A DNA stretch of 51,695 bases from Diplocarpon mali (lineage: Eukaryota; Ascomycota; Leotiomycetes; Helotiales; Drepanopezizaceae): the NCBI GenBank assembly GCA_024741835.1, contig JAENRP010000315.1:1-51695 (forward strand). Direction: 5' to 3'. The notes under the pieces were generated by a model. It was not told the origin of the DNA. It was given only the letters and a program-made list of their open reading frames with translations, and did no database searches. Of this stretch, positions 10,224 through 20,859 are shown one piece after another. Position numbers and translations under genes: made by a program. Numbering within the stretch: the first letter of the stretch is position 1; each line of letters begins with the position of its first letter.

Positions 10224-12963
10224 TATAGGCTAAGAATGCCCTCCTTACCCTATTCCTTAAAGTATTCCTAGATTAATGCCGAAAATGATACTAAAAGGCA
10301 TTAGCTTACTTATTAGATAGTTAAGGATTAAGTGATTATACCTTCCTCCTTCTTACTAGTATTGTTTTAAGCCTATACAACTAAGCATAATTTCTCAAAT
10401 AGATAATCTATCTCTTTCCCCTTTATCTTATTAACTATTCTCAATTTAAAGATCCTCTTGCCTTTTATAGCAGGGTCATTTTTATTTATTAGTATAAATA
10501 CCCTCCTATTTATTAGCCCTTAATACTCCTTTAAGCGAGATTGCTAAAAAGGGCGTCTAAGAGTAGTAATCTTGCCTTCTACCTATAGCTTCTGCAATAG
10601 TTCCTAGTCCCTATTCTCCTTCTCTATTAGGAATACCTCCAATTTGGCTATATATAGCTTATCGTCTGCTCTAAAGGATATCTATATCTTAGTATTATAG
10701 TTATTATCGATTATAGGAAGGCTAGAAATAGGCTTAATAAAGGGAACCTCTACTCTTAGCGATTGCTTACAGCTATTAAGTTGCAGCTTAATTAAGCGAA
10801 AGGGCTCTACTTCTTTATCGATATCAGTTGCGTTCTACTCCTTTTTAATAGTCGTTCGATCCTTAGGTTTAATTCCTTTAGTTTCCTTTAAGTAGTTTTC
10901 TTCCTTATCGATTTTGAATAGGCGTACGCTTATCGATCTAAAGTGCTTTATTCTACCGCTAATATTAACTATATAGGTTTCGTTTTCTAAGCCTAAGAAC
11001 TCGAATAGGCCTATCTATCCTCCCTTCTCCTAATATACTAATACTAGGTCTTTCAGCCTTAAATCGTAGATATAAGTAGTTCTAAAGCCATTCCTTATAC
11101 TTAAAGCGTTATTAACCTTGCAAATAGTATAGATCTTCCTAACTTCCTTTATAGCCTTTTTAATTATTACTGCCCTCTATTCTACTAACGGATTTAGTAG
11201 ATCTAATTCAGTTAGCCTTAGATATGCCTTAAAAACGAGTAAAGTAGGAATCATCCTATTAAGTCCTACTATATTATTAATTGCTTTAATAGCCATTTGC
11301 AGCCTCTTATTATCGCTTAATCAAAGGTATTTAACTGTTATTATCTCAAAGGCATATCTTAAAGGGCGATAATACCGTTCGACCTTACTAATAGAGTAGT
11401 GCGCCTCTATAGGAACTAATTTAAGGGTTATTCCTATAGATCTTAAAGAGCTTCTAAACTCTGCCGAGTTAAAGTTAGTACTATAATTATATACTACAAA
11501 ATCAAAAGGTCTAATATACGTATCTAGCTAAGCCAATTTAAAGGCTTAAAATACTGCGTTAGCCGAATGTGCTCCTATTCCCTTTTATAAGAACCTTGCG
11601 GCTCTAAATCCTATCGCTTTGTCAACTATATAGAAGGCGTTCCTTCTACCGAATTAAGTAATATCGATATATATAGTATAATTGAAGTCGATATCATCTT
11701 ATAGCTTAAATCAAAATCTATAAGGGGCGTTAGTATAGAGTTAGCAGTATTAATATATTTCCTTTACTCTCGCTATAATACTAGAGTCTATATTATAACC
11801 GGCCTAGTTTAAAAGGTATTTAAGGCGTTTTACTAAAGGATGTTCGAATCTTTTATACAGCCTTCGGATCTCTATTTCTATTAAGTAGCATATATTGATT
11901 ATACCCTTTGAAGTTATTAGAAGTTGCTCTATTATATTAAGTAGGAGCTATAGGTGCTTGTGTTTTCTAATAATTAAGTGTTTCTCCTTACCGATTATAA
12001 GCAAATTGTATAGATTATCATATTTAGCTCCTATTTTATCGAGTTATTACAAGCAGACTAAAAACGGTATATCTGCCTCTATAATTAAGAACTCTATAAG
12101 GCCTGCTGGTGTATAAATAGTTGTTTTGCCGATTGCATTTCGCGAACCTGCCCTAAAGGTAATTTTATGCTTTTCAGCGCCAAGTAGAGCTAGAACTACG
12201 TCTTATATATTTTGCAAGGCTTTGAATTGGTTGATTCCTCTTATATTTTTATTCGAGGCGCCTATATCGATCAGGAATCCTTAGAAGAATTAATTTATCC
12301 ACTAGGTTATAAATACCTTAAGGTCCGTTTGTATCAGTTTATTAACCCTTATTATTAAGAGGTATTTAGCCTTCTGCTTTTCAAGCTAGTTAAGTACAGT
12401 TCTCAAGTCATACTCCTTCTTAGAAGCTAGGAATACTATAGTAAAGTTGATATTACTATCCTTAGGGTCGCTAATTGCTTAGTCCTCCTCTTTCGAAGAT
12501 ATTTCCTATTTATCCTCATCGGTCCTATTACCTTTCGAATATGCTCCTTTATCCTCTTAAGCTAAGTATACCTTATATATTTTATCTATTAGCTTATACC
12601 CTTCGGCTCGTCGGCTTACTATATAGTAAGACTTCTAAGCGGCTCTTTCTTCTTTTAAGTGCTTACTACTATAGTAGTCCTTTTTCTGGCATATAATACA
12701 CCTTATATAGCCTGGTTTTAGTTAAAAGGTTATTCCTCTCTTATTACCTTAGGCAAACTTTATCTTTCTATTCGAAAAGTGCGCTATAGATTGCCCTTGC
12801 TCCTTAGTTAAATAATATCAGGGTCTATTAATAGCTAAACTAGGGTGCTAGGGTTTAAATGGTCCGTCCTAGGCAACTACTCTTGCGCAAGCTTATAAGC
12901 TATCTAATAGAGCTAGGAACGTCGCTAGTAGCTTAAAAAGTGCCATTTGGAATAGCCGATTCC
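10224..12963 (-). pseudogene. pol: Element F gag C-terminus, protease, integrase and RT N-terminus
   Basis: Read from 12963 leftward. The end of Gag carries the zinc knuckle CIICQKKDYYSSKHLKEER (about 12640-12705). The protease box FLIDIGASNKNIRG lies near 12245-12285, with DTGAS altered to DIGAS. The integrase core has ITxFGRRNAFYIVDKAIGF (first Asp region), FVVYNYSTNF (second Asp reads Asn) and a Glu-helix near HYSISKVERYYRPLRYAFE. A long linker follows, then RT text FKLRIVNKIKGKEIDYLFEKLCLVVQA near 10400-10480. Copia-1 breaks the RT at 10223. RIP-type stops occur throughout. Confidence 0.8.
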
Positions 12964-13221
12964 TGTTACGGTTGTGTCAAGGAACTGTCAAAGCACCTGC
13001 GACTGATACAGTAGATGCGACGTCTTATAGTCATACCTTTCCTTTAATAGGTAGAATATAAGTAGTTGGTAGAAATCGACCTTTTTAGGTCTTAGGCTAA
13101 GGAGGTATATTAAAGGAGAGGTTTGCTACTTTATATATACTCCTTAGCTTTGAATTCTATACGATTTAGCAGCCTTGATTTTAATGACTTTATTAACTTA
13201 TGCTTTGCTTCTACTATTATA
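12964..13221 (+). repeat. Gypsy 5' LTR (258 bp)
   Basis: Begins TGTTACGGTTGTGTC, nearly unmutated, and ends CTATTATA, RIP-altered. The 3' LTR shows the reverse pattern. A TTTATATATACTCC string near 13130-13143 is a candidate TATA region. Confidence 0.93.
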
Positions 13222-13560
13222 TAATTTAAAGCTTATACCCCCTTTGGCCTTATAAGGCGATATAATATACTTAGCAAAGGACTAGTATCCCTTTGGAGAC
13301 CCTTCTTCTAACTGACTTCTATAATATATAAAAGTAACTTAAAGAACGGCCTTAACGTTCGGTCCCTTCCTAAACTCAAAAATCGAAAGAAGAGCTAATA
13401 GACTTAGCTAGAATAACTATCGATAGTTAATAGCTTTCGGCTGACTTTAAAAGAAATTGTAGAATTTGTAAATTAAGGCATTTCCCGACTATAGCCTTTA
13501 GTAGGACGAAAATGTTATATAAGGACCTCTTACTTTAAGAGAATTAACCTTAAGATAATA
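13222..13560 (+). other. Gypsy leader region
   Basis: Untranslated leader between 5' LTR and gag ATG. I did not recognise a primer-binding site immediately after the LTR. Nothing else is evident. Confidence 0.5.
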
Positions 13561-14881
13561 ATGCTAGTACCTCTTAAGTTGAGCAACCTTTTAATTAAAG
13601 AGGATACCCCTTAAAACCCTGCGGATAACGAATCTCTTACCCCGGCCGACTTTGCTAATAAGCCTCGACTAGCCCCCTCTTTGAAATAAACCTTATATAA
13701 TATAGAAGATATATCGACCTCCTTTAAATAAGAAGCCTTAATCCGACTTATCTCTTATACTAATATAAAGGCTAAGAGAGACGACTTCTTTATATTACTA
13801 GGGTTTTAAACCAAGGCGGGCAAGAGATCTGCCATATATAAGGATTAACTAGCAGTAGAGGAACGCCTAATAGAATACTACTACTAATATATCAAATAAT
13901 AAAATTCGATAATTTAAAGTTTTTATAATTATATTTAAAGAATAAAGGAAGCAACTATACCTATAACTGCGCAGCTATAAGAAGAGCTTAGAACAACCTA
14001 GGAGACTAGTATATATTAAAAGAACTTAGCAAAAGAGCAATAATATACGAACTTAGCCAGCTAGCCGGCTACCCCTATTCTATAAAGGCGACCTCTCCTT
14101 AAAAATCCTTATAAAGATCCCCCTACCGCCTAGCTTAAATAGCCTATCGAAAGGGAACCCTACTCTAATACCCTTGACTTTAGAGGATAGAGTCGAACCC
14201 TTGAACCTAATCGCTAGGTCCGCTTAGTAAAGATTAAGGATCTAAACCCCTTCTTAAGCAAAGGAGATATAAAGGTTAAGGACTAGATCTTTAATATATA
14301 GTAAAAGATAAAGGTTAATTATATAGAGTTCTTTAATAAATCGGTCGCCTTAGTATATACTGCTAGTTTAATAATAGGAGATGCCTAAAGCTTAATCTAA
14401 GATCGGCTTATAAAAGGATCTATTAAATAAATTAAGACGGCTGCGTAGCTATTCCGAATCTTATAAAGGGCCTATAGAGTTAGTAAAGAAATAGAGCAAT
14501 AGATAGCTAAAAACAATTAGATAAAGCTTAAATAGGGAAATACCCCTTTTATAGCCTTTTAGGCCGACTTTTGCAAACTAGCTTTTAAACTAGGGAAGTC
14601 GACTAACAACTAATATAAAGCGCTTTAAGATAAGGTAAAAGTGTCCCTATTAAAGTAACTCTCTAACTAGAAGTTCGATTACCCTAGAGACTTGGCCGAA
14701 TGGTTTATAGATAAGGAGAACCGATAACTCTACCTCTTATTATAACGCTCTAACCGAAATGAGTATTAGGCTAAAACTTCCAATTAGCCCTCCTCTACCT
14801 CTTAATAAATAGGACCTATATACTATAAATAAGCCTTAAGTCATCTTTAAAAGGAATTAAGCACTACCCTTAGACCTTTAG
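13561..14881 (+). pseudogene. gag: Gypsy gag relic, N-terminal part
   Basis: The ATG at 13561 opens MLVPLKLSNLLIKEDTP. The frame runs with stops only at Gln or Trp positions through LAVEERLIEYYYQYI, KIKDLNPFLSKGDIKVKD and YKALQDKVKVSLLKQLSNQ to KFDYPRDLAEWFIDKENR, a typical Gypsy capsid layout. The gag-only element interrupts it at about 14881, and the zinc knuckle is found beyond that insertion near 17855. Start chosen as the first ATG of the long frame. Confidence 0.78.
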
Positions 14882-14891
14882 TATAGAGACC

Positions 14892-15134
14892 TGGAAGTGG
14901 AGGATCTCGTGACATAGGTCATATAATCAGATGAGGACTAAGAAAGGGGTATATATATAGGACTACTATTGTACTTAGAGATAGCGCGCAATACCAACCA
15001 CCTATTCTACCCCTAACTAGTGAATTGTCCTAGTTCTGTCTTCGGAGAGCCTGCTTGTGGTGCTTCCTCCCTCTTTGTCTTTAATCTTTACGTAGGCCTA
15101 TTCTTGTATTGTATCTCCTCCTTCTTATATTAGT
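14892..15134 (+). repeat. Left LTR of gag-only element
   Basis: Matches 17557-17799 at constant offset. This copy keeps many CpA and TpG steps (TGGAAGTGGAGGATCTCGTG) that the right copy has lost. Confidence 0.88.
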
Positions 15135-15823
15135 GACCTACGCAAGGACGATTCCTTTAAGATTTTATCTTTATATAACTTCTCCTTTTGATTCTCTTAG
15201 TTCGCAGATAAGAGATTAACCCTTTGAAAACCTCTCTTAAATCTATAATCATTTAATTATTTATAACTATCGGTTGTCATTCCTTTATTATCGACCTTGC
15301 AATTACTTAGTTATTTGGAACTATCGATTGCTACTCTTTACTATTAATAACCTTAGATTTTCCCTTTTCAGCTTTGCTTTAAAAACCCCTATTTTCCTTC
15401 TTAACTCTAAGGTTTCTGGAATTTTCGACTTCTTAGTATAAAAAGTTTAGCGAACCCTATAATAGCAGTATTAGATAGTAGTGGTTTTAAGTACTTAAAT
15501 AATACTAAGCGCAAACTCTAATCGGAAGTGTCTCTTTAGAATCTTTAGAAATCCGAATCTGATAATTCAACTGCCTTAGCTTAATAGAACTTTGAAAACT
15601 ACCTTAGAATTGTCTTTAGAGACCCCTTTATTCTAAGGACTAATAGGAATTATCCTAAAAGCTAAGATGAATCTTTCTTAGAAACTTTATCTTAGAAATT
15701 AGTCTTTAACTTAATAAACCTTTACTTACTGCTAGTAATTGCAATACCCTTATTTGCTACTTTATACCTTTTAAAGAAGTCTTAGCAAAGTATAAATAAA
15801 CTTTCTATAGAAACCGGATTTTC

Positions 15824-15846
15824 ACTCCTAGGCCGGGCCTGTAAGT
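15824..15846 (+). repeat. 23-bp palindromic module upstream of gag ORF
   Basis: ACTCCTAGGCC-GGGCC-TGTAAGT. It sits about 20 bp before the open gag fragment, in the leader of the gag-only element. Confidence 0.85.
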
Positions 15847-15866
15847 GGGAATATAAAAATGCAATT

Positions 15867-17205
15867 TTGCATACCTTAAGTTCTTTATTTTTACCTTTAG
15901 CAATTGTGCCTGCTTTTTTAATATTGATACTTAAAGATATTAAAAACGTTAATTTTAAACCTCTTTCTAACCCTTTGCCCGAATCTTTTCAAGCTCGCCC
16001 TAATTACTTTAAGATTGATTCGAATTCTAAAAACTCTTTAGAATACCTTAAGCCTTATATTCGACTTAGCTCCCCTCCTCCTATTGAAACGAATAAAGTG
16101 ATAATAGCCGCCTTTAAAGCTATTACTAATCATTTTCCCTTCCCTAATTCCTTTAGCGCTTCTTATTTCACTAAAGCTAATATTACTAATTTCCTTAAAT
16201 AATATAAGGAGACTTATTATAATTTTAGCATTAGATATAATGAGATAATCAATCGACTTCCCTATTATTGCAATTAAATTAGCAAAGATATTATCAAATC
16301 TTTACTTAAGTAGAAGCTTCGCAAGTCCTAGGAACTACTTATTAAGGCTCTTAAAGCTGAATTTCGGGAATTTGATAGATAGCAGATTCGCAATACTCTA
16401 GCCTTTCTAAAGGAGTTTATTCTTATTATATATACTCTTAAAGAACTTAAGAATTACTATCGGACTTTTACTTATATATTAAATACTTTAATTAGCTAGA
16501 AAATACTTAGCGAAGTTGAAAGAGGCCGCCTTTTCCTACTTAGATTACCTACTAGCCTTTGTAATAAGATTATTAAGAATTTTAAGATTAATAAGTAAGA
16601 CCTTATAACCTTTACCTTATTTAAGGAATTCTTAGCCTTTGCTTTAAAATCAGATCTTAATAAGAGAACTATTAATGCTATAGAATAAGAAAAAGCCCCT
16701 ACTCCCTTTTATACTAAAGACCTTAAGAGCTTGGTTTAAGAATACTCAAAGGCTTTAAAAGTTATAAAAGAGGCAAAGAGAAATCTAGTAGTAATTCCTT
16801 TTACTTATAGTCTTAGCTTAAAAGTGAAATCTGCCTTAAAAATCAAGGAACTTAAGGCCTAGTTTTTTAAACTCTATATTTAACGTTTAGAAACCTTAAT
16901 TGAAAGCCTTTTTTAAGAAACTTATCGCGCCCTTTAGTTTAGTAATCGATAGGCTTTAAAGGGTAAAAACTAGTATATAAACCCTAAATACTTAATCCAG
17001 CTTTCCTTAAGTTAAATAAGCGAGTTACTACCTTAGAAAGGCTTAATAATTGTATATAGCTATATTAAAGAAATTCCTAAATTATCAGTCGAATTTTATA
17101 TAAAGCCTGGATTTTCTTTAGCAAGGACGCCTTTTAAGTTAGTTAAGGTATATATACTTAAGATTACTTAAAATTATCGTCGAATTTTCTTTAAAATTGC
17201 GATTT
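15867..17205 (+). pseudogene. gag: Gag-like ORF of the non-autonomous element
   Basis: The first 111 codons (15867-16202) are still open: MHTLSSLFLPLAIVPAFLIL, then a Pro/Asn-rich stretch with LEYLKPYIRLSSPPPIETNK. The same frame continues past TAA/TAG codons at Gln positions to about 17205, about 445 codons in all, with YKETYYNFSIRYNEIINRL, KAEFREFDRQQIRNTL (after Gln for stop), and ERGRLFLLRLPTSLCNKII. This looks like a helical capsid domain. No zinc knuckle is seen. Family placement is by layout only. The hydrophobic N-terminus could be a signal-like segment or an upstream leader read-through. Confidence 0.6.
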
Positions 17206-17232
17206 AATAGCTTTAATAACTTTAAGCTTTTA

Positions 17233-17255
17233 ACTTATAGTCCTAGACCGGGAGT
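17233..17255 (-). repeat. 23-bp palindromic module downstream of gag ORF, inverted
   Basis: Plus strand ACTTATAGTCC then TAGACCGGGAGT. Orientation is opposite to 15824-15846, so the pair brackets the gag ORF as inverted copies. Confidence 0.8.
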
Positions 17256-17359
17256 TGTATTACTAAAGGAGGAAAAGGAGTTTTTATCATTTTTATTTGT
17301 TTACTACTGCACCTCCCCCCTTCCCCTTCCCCCTCTTCCTTTATATATTTCTTTAAAAT

Positions 17360-17377
17360 NNNNNNNNNNNNNNNNNN
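17360..17377. other. Assembly gap (18 N) next to a 17-bp A run
   Basis: N at 17360-17377 followed by A at 17378-17394. A homopolymer collapse or low-quality poly-A is the simplest cause; the true length is unknown. Confidence 0.95.
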
Positions 17378-17556
17378 AAAAAAAAAAAAAAAAACCTCTC
17401 TTTTCTCCTTACCTTTACGACTTTAGGTACTAACCTTACTTGCACTTATTGTTTTTGCAAATAGGGATTAGTATTCTCAACCTATAAGAGTCTTATATTC
17501 TTTACTAATAGTAGTAAGGGCTACTACTTAAGTTAGTTAAGATATATATAAAGACT

Positions 17557-17799
17557 TAGAAGTAAAGGATCTTATAATATAGGTTATATAATTAGATAAG
17601 GATTAAGAAAGGGGTATATATATAAGACTATTATTATACTTAAAGATAGCGCGCAATGTTAACTACCTATTCTACCCTTAACTAGTGAATTATCCTAGTT
17701 CTGTCTTCGGAGAGCCCGCTTATGGTGCTTCCTCCCTCTTTATCTTTGGTCTTTACATAGGCCTATTCTTGTGTTGTATCTCCTCCTTCTTATATTAGT
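17557..17799 (+). repeat. Right LTR of gag-only element
   Basis: Partner of 14892-15134. The first half is strongly RIPed and the second half much less so. Confidence 0.88.
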
Positions 17800-17803
17800 A
17801 CTT

Positions 17804-20282
17804 AAAGATAATAAACGCGCCCTTTATAACCGAACCCTAAAGCCCGACGACACTTGCTATAAGTATAGATAAAAAGGGCACTATAGCCGAGACTGCTTTA
17901 AATAATATAAGATTATATTAATAGAAAAAGGTCATAATAAACTAGAGAATAACGCTAAGATAATAGATGATATAAAGGAATTAGGAAACGAATTACTTTA
18001 GGATTTTAAGTATTACTCCTAAAGTGCAACTAATACTAGGAATCGGTCGACTTATCTAAGCTTATTAAAGGATAGCAATTCGTAACCTAATACCGACTTT
18101 ATTAAAGAGGTTGCTATACTAACCTAATAGTTCTAATAGACTATAGGACTAACGCCTTAGGAATTATCAATTATAAGATACTTCCCTCCTTAATTATATA
18201 ACTAAAGCTACTAACTTACTACCTTAAGAGACTGATCCCTTTATAAGGATTTAATAGACAACTTAGCAAGGCTATTTAATAGGTTATATAAATAGATATT
18301 ACAATTAATAAATACAACTTTAAAGGATAGTTCTTCTTAGCTGCCGACTTAGGCTTATATAATATAATCTTAGGTCGCAAGTAGCTAGCTAAATAAGACA
18401 TAATCGTCGATTGTAAAAGGAAGAAGCTATATTAGCCCGACGTTTATCAGTTAGATTAATAGAACGCTGACTAAAGATACTAGCGATAGCTTAATGAGAC
18501 TAATATCCTTAAACTGCCAAAAGCTCTTAAAGACCCCTTGACTAAGTCTAAAGATATGCTAATATAAGACTTTAATACCCGCCTTATTAACTACAAATAA
18601 TAAAGAGAGGAACTTAATATTAATACCCTTTAACTAATAAGTATAGATATATCGACAATCTTAAGGCCAGCCTTTAGAGTTAGCCTCTATTAAACTAATA
18701 CTAAGATTAGGTCGGTTATACTTATAGAACTAGATTATCTCTTTAAAAAAAGAGATAAGAGGACCCTTTATATCCTAATTCGATATAAAGCTATTATTCG
18801 CTATTTAGACTTAAGGATAGACTAAACCCTAATTTATATAATAGAAGAGGAAGAACCTAATGCACTTAGCAAATATAACGCTCTAAGACCTTAAAAGGCC
18901 TATGAGTTATACGGTAAGTTACTACCCTTCCTTTATAACCTAATTATATACTTCTTTAAAAGTGCTGCAAATACGCTACCTCTATCGCAGCTAATCAATT
19001 ATAAGATCGAGTTTAAAAGACTACTACTAATAATAAAAACCGCCTACTTATATAAAATAAGCAAACCCGAACTTGAAAAGATAAGGGAATACCTTATAGA
19101 TAATTTAAAGAAGGGATTTATACAACTATCTAATGCTACCTTCTTATTACCTATCCTATTTATAAAGAAACCCAAAGGCGGCCTGCGGTTCTATATTAAC
19201 TACCGAGAGTTAAATAGACTTATTAAAAAAGACCAGTACTCCCTCCCTTTAATTATAGAAACCCTCGACCGACTTAGGAATACAACGCTCTTTATAAAGC
19301 TCGATATCTACTATACATTCTATCGCATCCTAATAGACCTTAACTTTATAATATAGGCAGCCTTTAAGACGAGGTATAGCTCTTTTAAACTAGTAGTACT
19401 CCCTTTTAAACTATGCAATAGCTTAGCTACCTTTTAATAGTATATTAATACCATTTTAATAGAATACTTAGACGACTTCTACTTTATATATATTAATAAT
19501 ATCTTAATCTTTTTAAAAACTAAGGAAGAGCACCAACGCTATATTAGATAGGTCTTAGATAGATTACGCAAAGCTGGCTTATAGGTCGATATTAAAAAGT
19601 GCGAATTCGAAGTCATTAGCACTAGATTCCTAGGGTTTATTATTATTAACTAAGGAGTATAAGTCGACCCTGCTAAGGTTAAGGTTATTAAAGAATAGAC
19701 CCTCCTATTAATAAAGAAATAAGTGCAGTTGTTCTTAGGATTCTGCAACTTCTACTAGAGATTTATTAAAGCCTACAGTCGAATTGCGCGCCTCCTTAAC
19801 TAGCTAATGATAAAGGAGACTAGCCCAACGTTTATCCTAACTAAGGAATAATAAGACGCGTTTAAACAATTAAAGAAGCGGCTATTAAATGCGCCTACCT
19901 TATTATACTTTAAAAACTACTAACTAATAAGGATTAAGACCAACTGCTTAAACCTAGCGGTAGCCGAAGTACTTAGCTAAAAAGATAAGGACGATAAATA
20001 ATAGCACCTTATCGCCTTCTTCTTTAAAGGATTATAAAATATAGAATCATATTATAAAATCTATAATAAAAAGATGCTAGCGGTTATACTAACTTTAAAA
20101 GAATAGGATATAGAATTGCAAAGTATATTAAGCTTCCTAATAACTACTAATTATAAGGCTTTAGAGTACTTTAGAATTAAAAAACTCCTTAATAAATGAC
20201 AAATCCAATAGATAGACGTACTCTTAAGATATAATTACTAAATCACCTATTACTTTGGAAAGGAGAATATAATAGCTGATAT
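17804..20282 (+). pseudogene. pol: Gypsy gag end and pol: zinc knuckle, protease, RT, RNase H
   Basis: The knuckle CYKYRQKGHYSRDC (17855-17896, one stop read as Gln) has CX2CX4HX4C spacing with the second Cys now Tyr. The protease end reads YNIILGRK at about 18355-18385. RT shows FIKKPKGGLRFYINYRELN, LFIKLDIYYTFYRI, and the catalytic box FIYINNILIF (19489-19500), where both Asp are Asn. RNase H follows (HLIAFFFKGL, ESYYKIYNKKMLAVILTLKE) to YYFGKENIIAD, where Copia-A is inserted after gatat (20278-20282). Multiple in-frame RIP stops make it non-functional. Confidence 0.85.
19489..19500 (+). other. Gypsy RT catalytic box mutated to YINN
   Basis: TAT ATT AAT AAT. YIDD is expected in this family; two G-to-A changes give Asn-Asn. 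Confidence 0.8.
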
Positions 20283-20477
20283 TGTTAAGATAGGTGATAC
20301 AGCTATCACTCCGATGTATTATTATATGACCCTACTGCTTAGTCAGTAGGATATTAATACATATATAGCTATAGGGAAGAAAGGGGTAACCTTCCTTCCT
20401 TAACTCTTATTAATATATCGACTATCGACCTTTAGAAGCCTCCTTTACCTACTGCGCCAACTCATTTAAGCTCAATA
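20283..20477 (+). repeat. Copia-A 5' LTR (195 bp)
   Basis: Begins TGTTAAGATAGG and ends CTCAATA. Directly followed by GGTTATAAGCC (20478 on), a RIP-altered form of the initiator tRNA-Met anticodon-arm primer site seen intact in Copia-1. Confidence 0.92.
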
Positions 20478-20859
20478 GGTTATAAGCCTTAGATAGACTG
20501 ATAATAGATTATTAACTTCCTTTAGAAAGCACTTGTACTGCAACTATTAATAGGAAGTTGAACGAGACTTATAGTAAAAGGCAAGCAATCGGCAAATAGG
20601 AGGTGTGATTCCCTATTTAGCTAACCTGTATTATAAGAGGTGTGATTCCTTGCTCTATAACCCTTTGGTATTATAAGAGGTGTGATTCCTTACTTTATTA
20701 TATTTTATAGGAGGTATGATTCCCTGCATTATAGCTTAAAAACCCTTTTCGATAAGAGGACTTCCTCCTTATTTAATACTTCTATAATACTGCTATTTAA
20801 TCATTTCGACTTTTCGATAGGAGGAGTGCCTTTAACTATTTAATTTATTTGATTTTTTC

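Larger units (their letters stand above)
14882..17800 (+). mobile_element. Gag-only non-autonomous LTR element inserted in Gypsy gag
   Basis: Direct repeats (core 14892-15134 and 17557-17799, 243 bp each, no indel) bound a 2.9-kb element. The interior has one gag-like frame, a purine tract (about 17265-17280) and no trace of protease, RT or integrase, so it would have relied on another element, in the manner of TR-GAG elements. Extending the LTR to 14882/17547 gives possible flanks tttag and cttaa, which fit one TSD only if both were RIPed. The TSD and the exact ends remain uncertain. A gap of N lies at 17360-17377. Confidence 0.8.

Noticed and set aside
12475..12696. Plus-strand 73-codon ORF
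   Set aside because: Antisense to the gag end and zinc knuckle of F.
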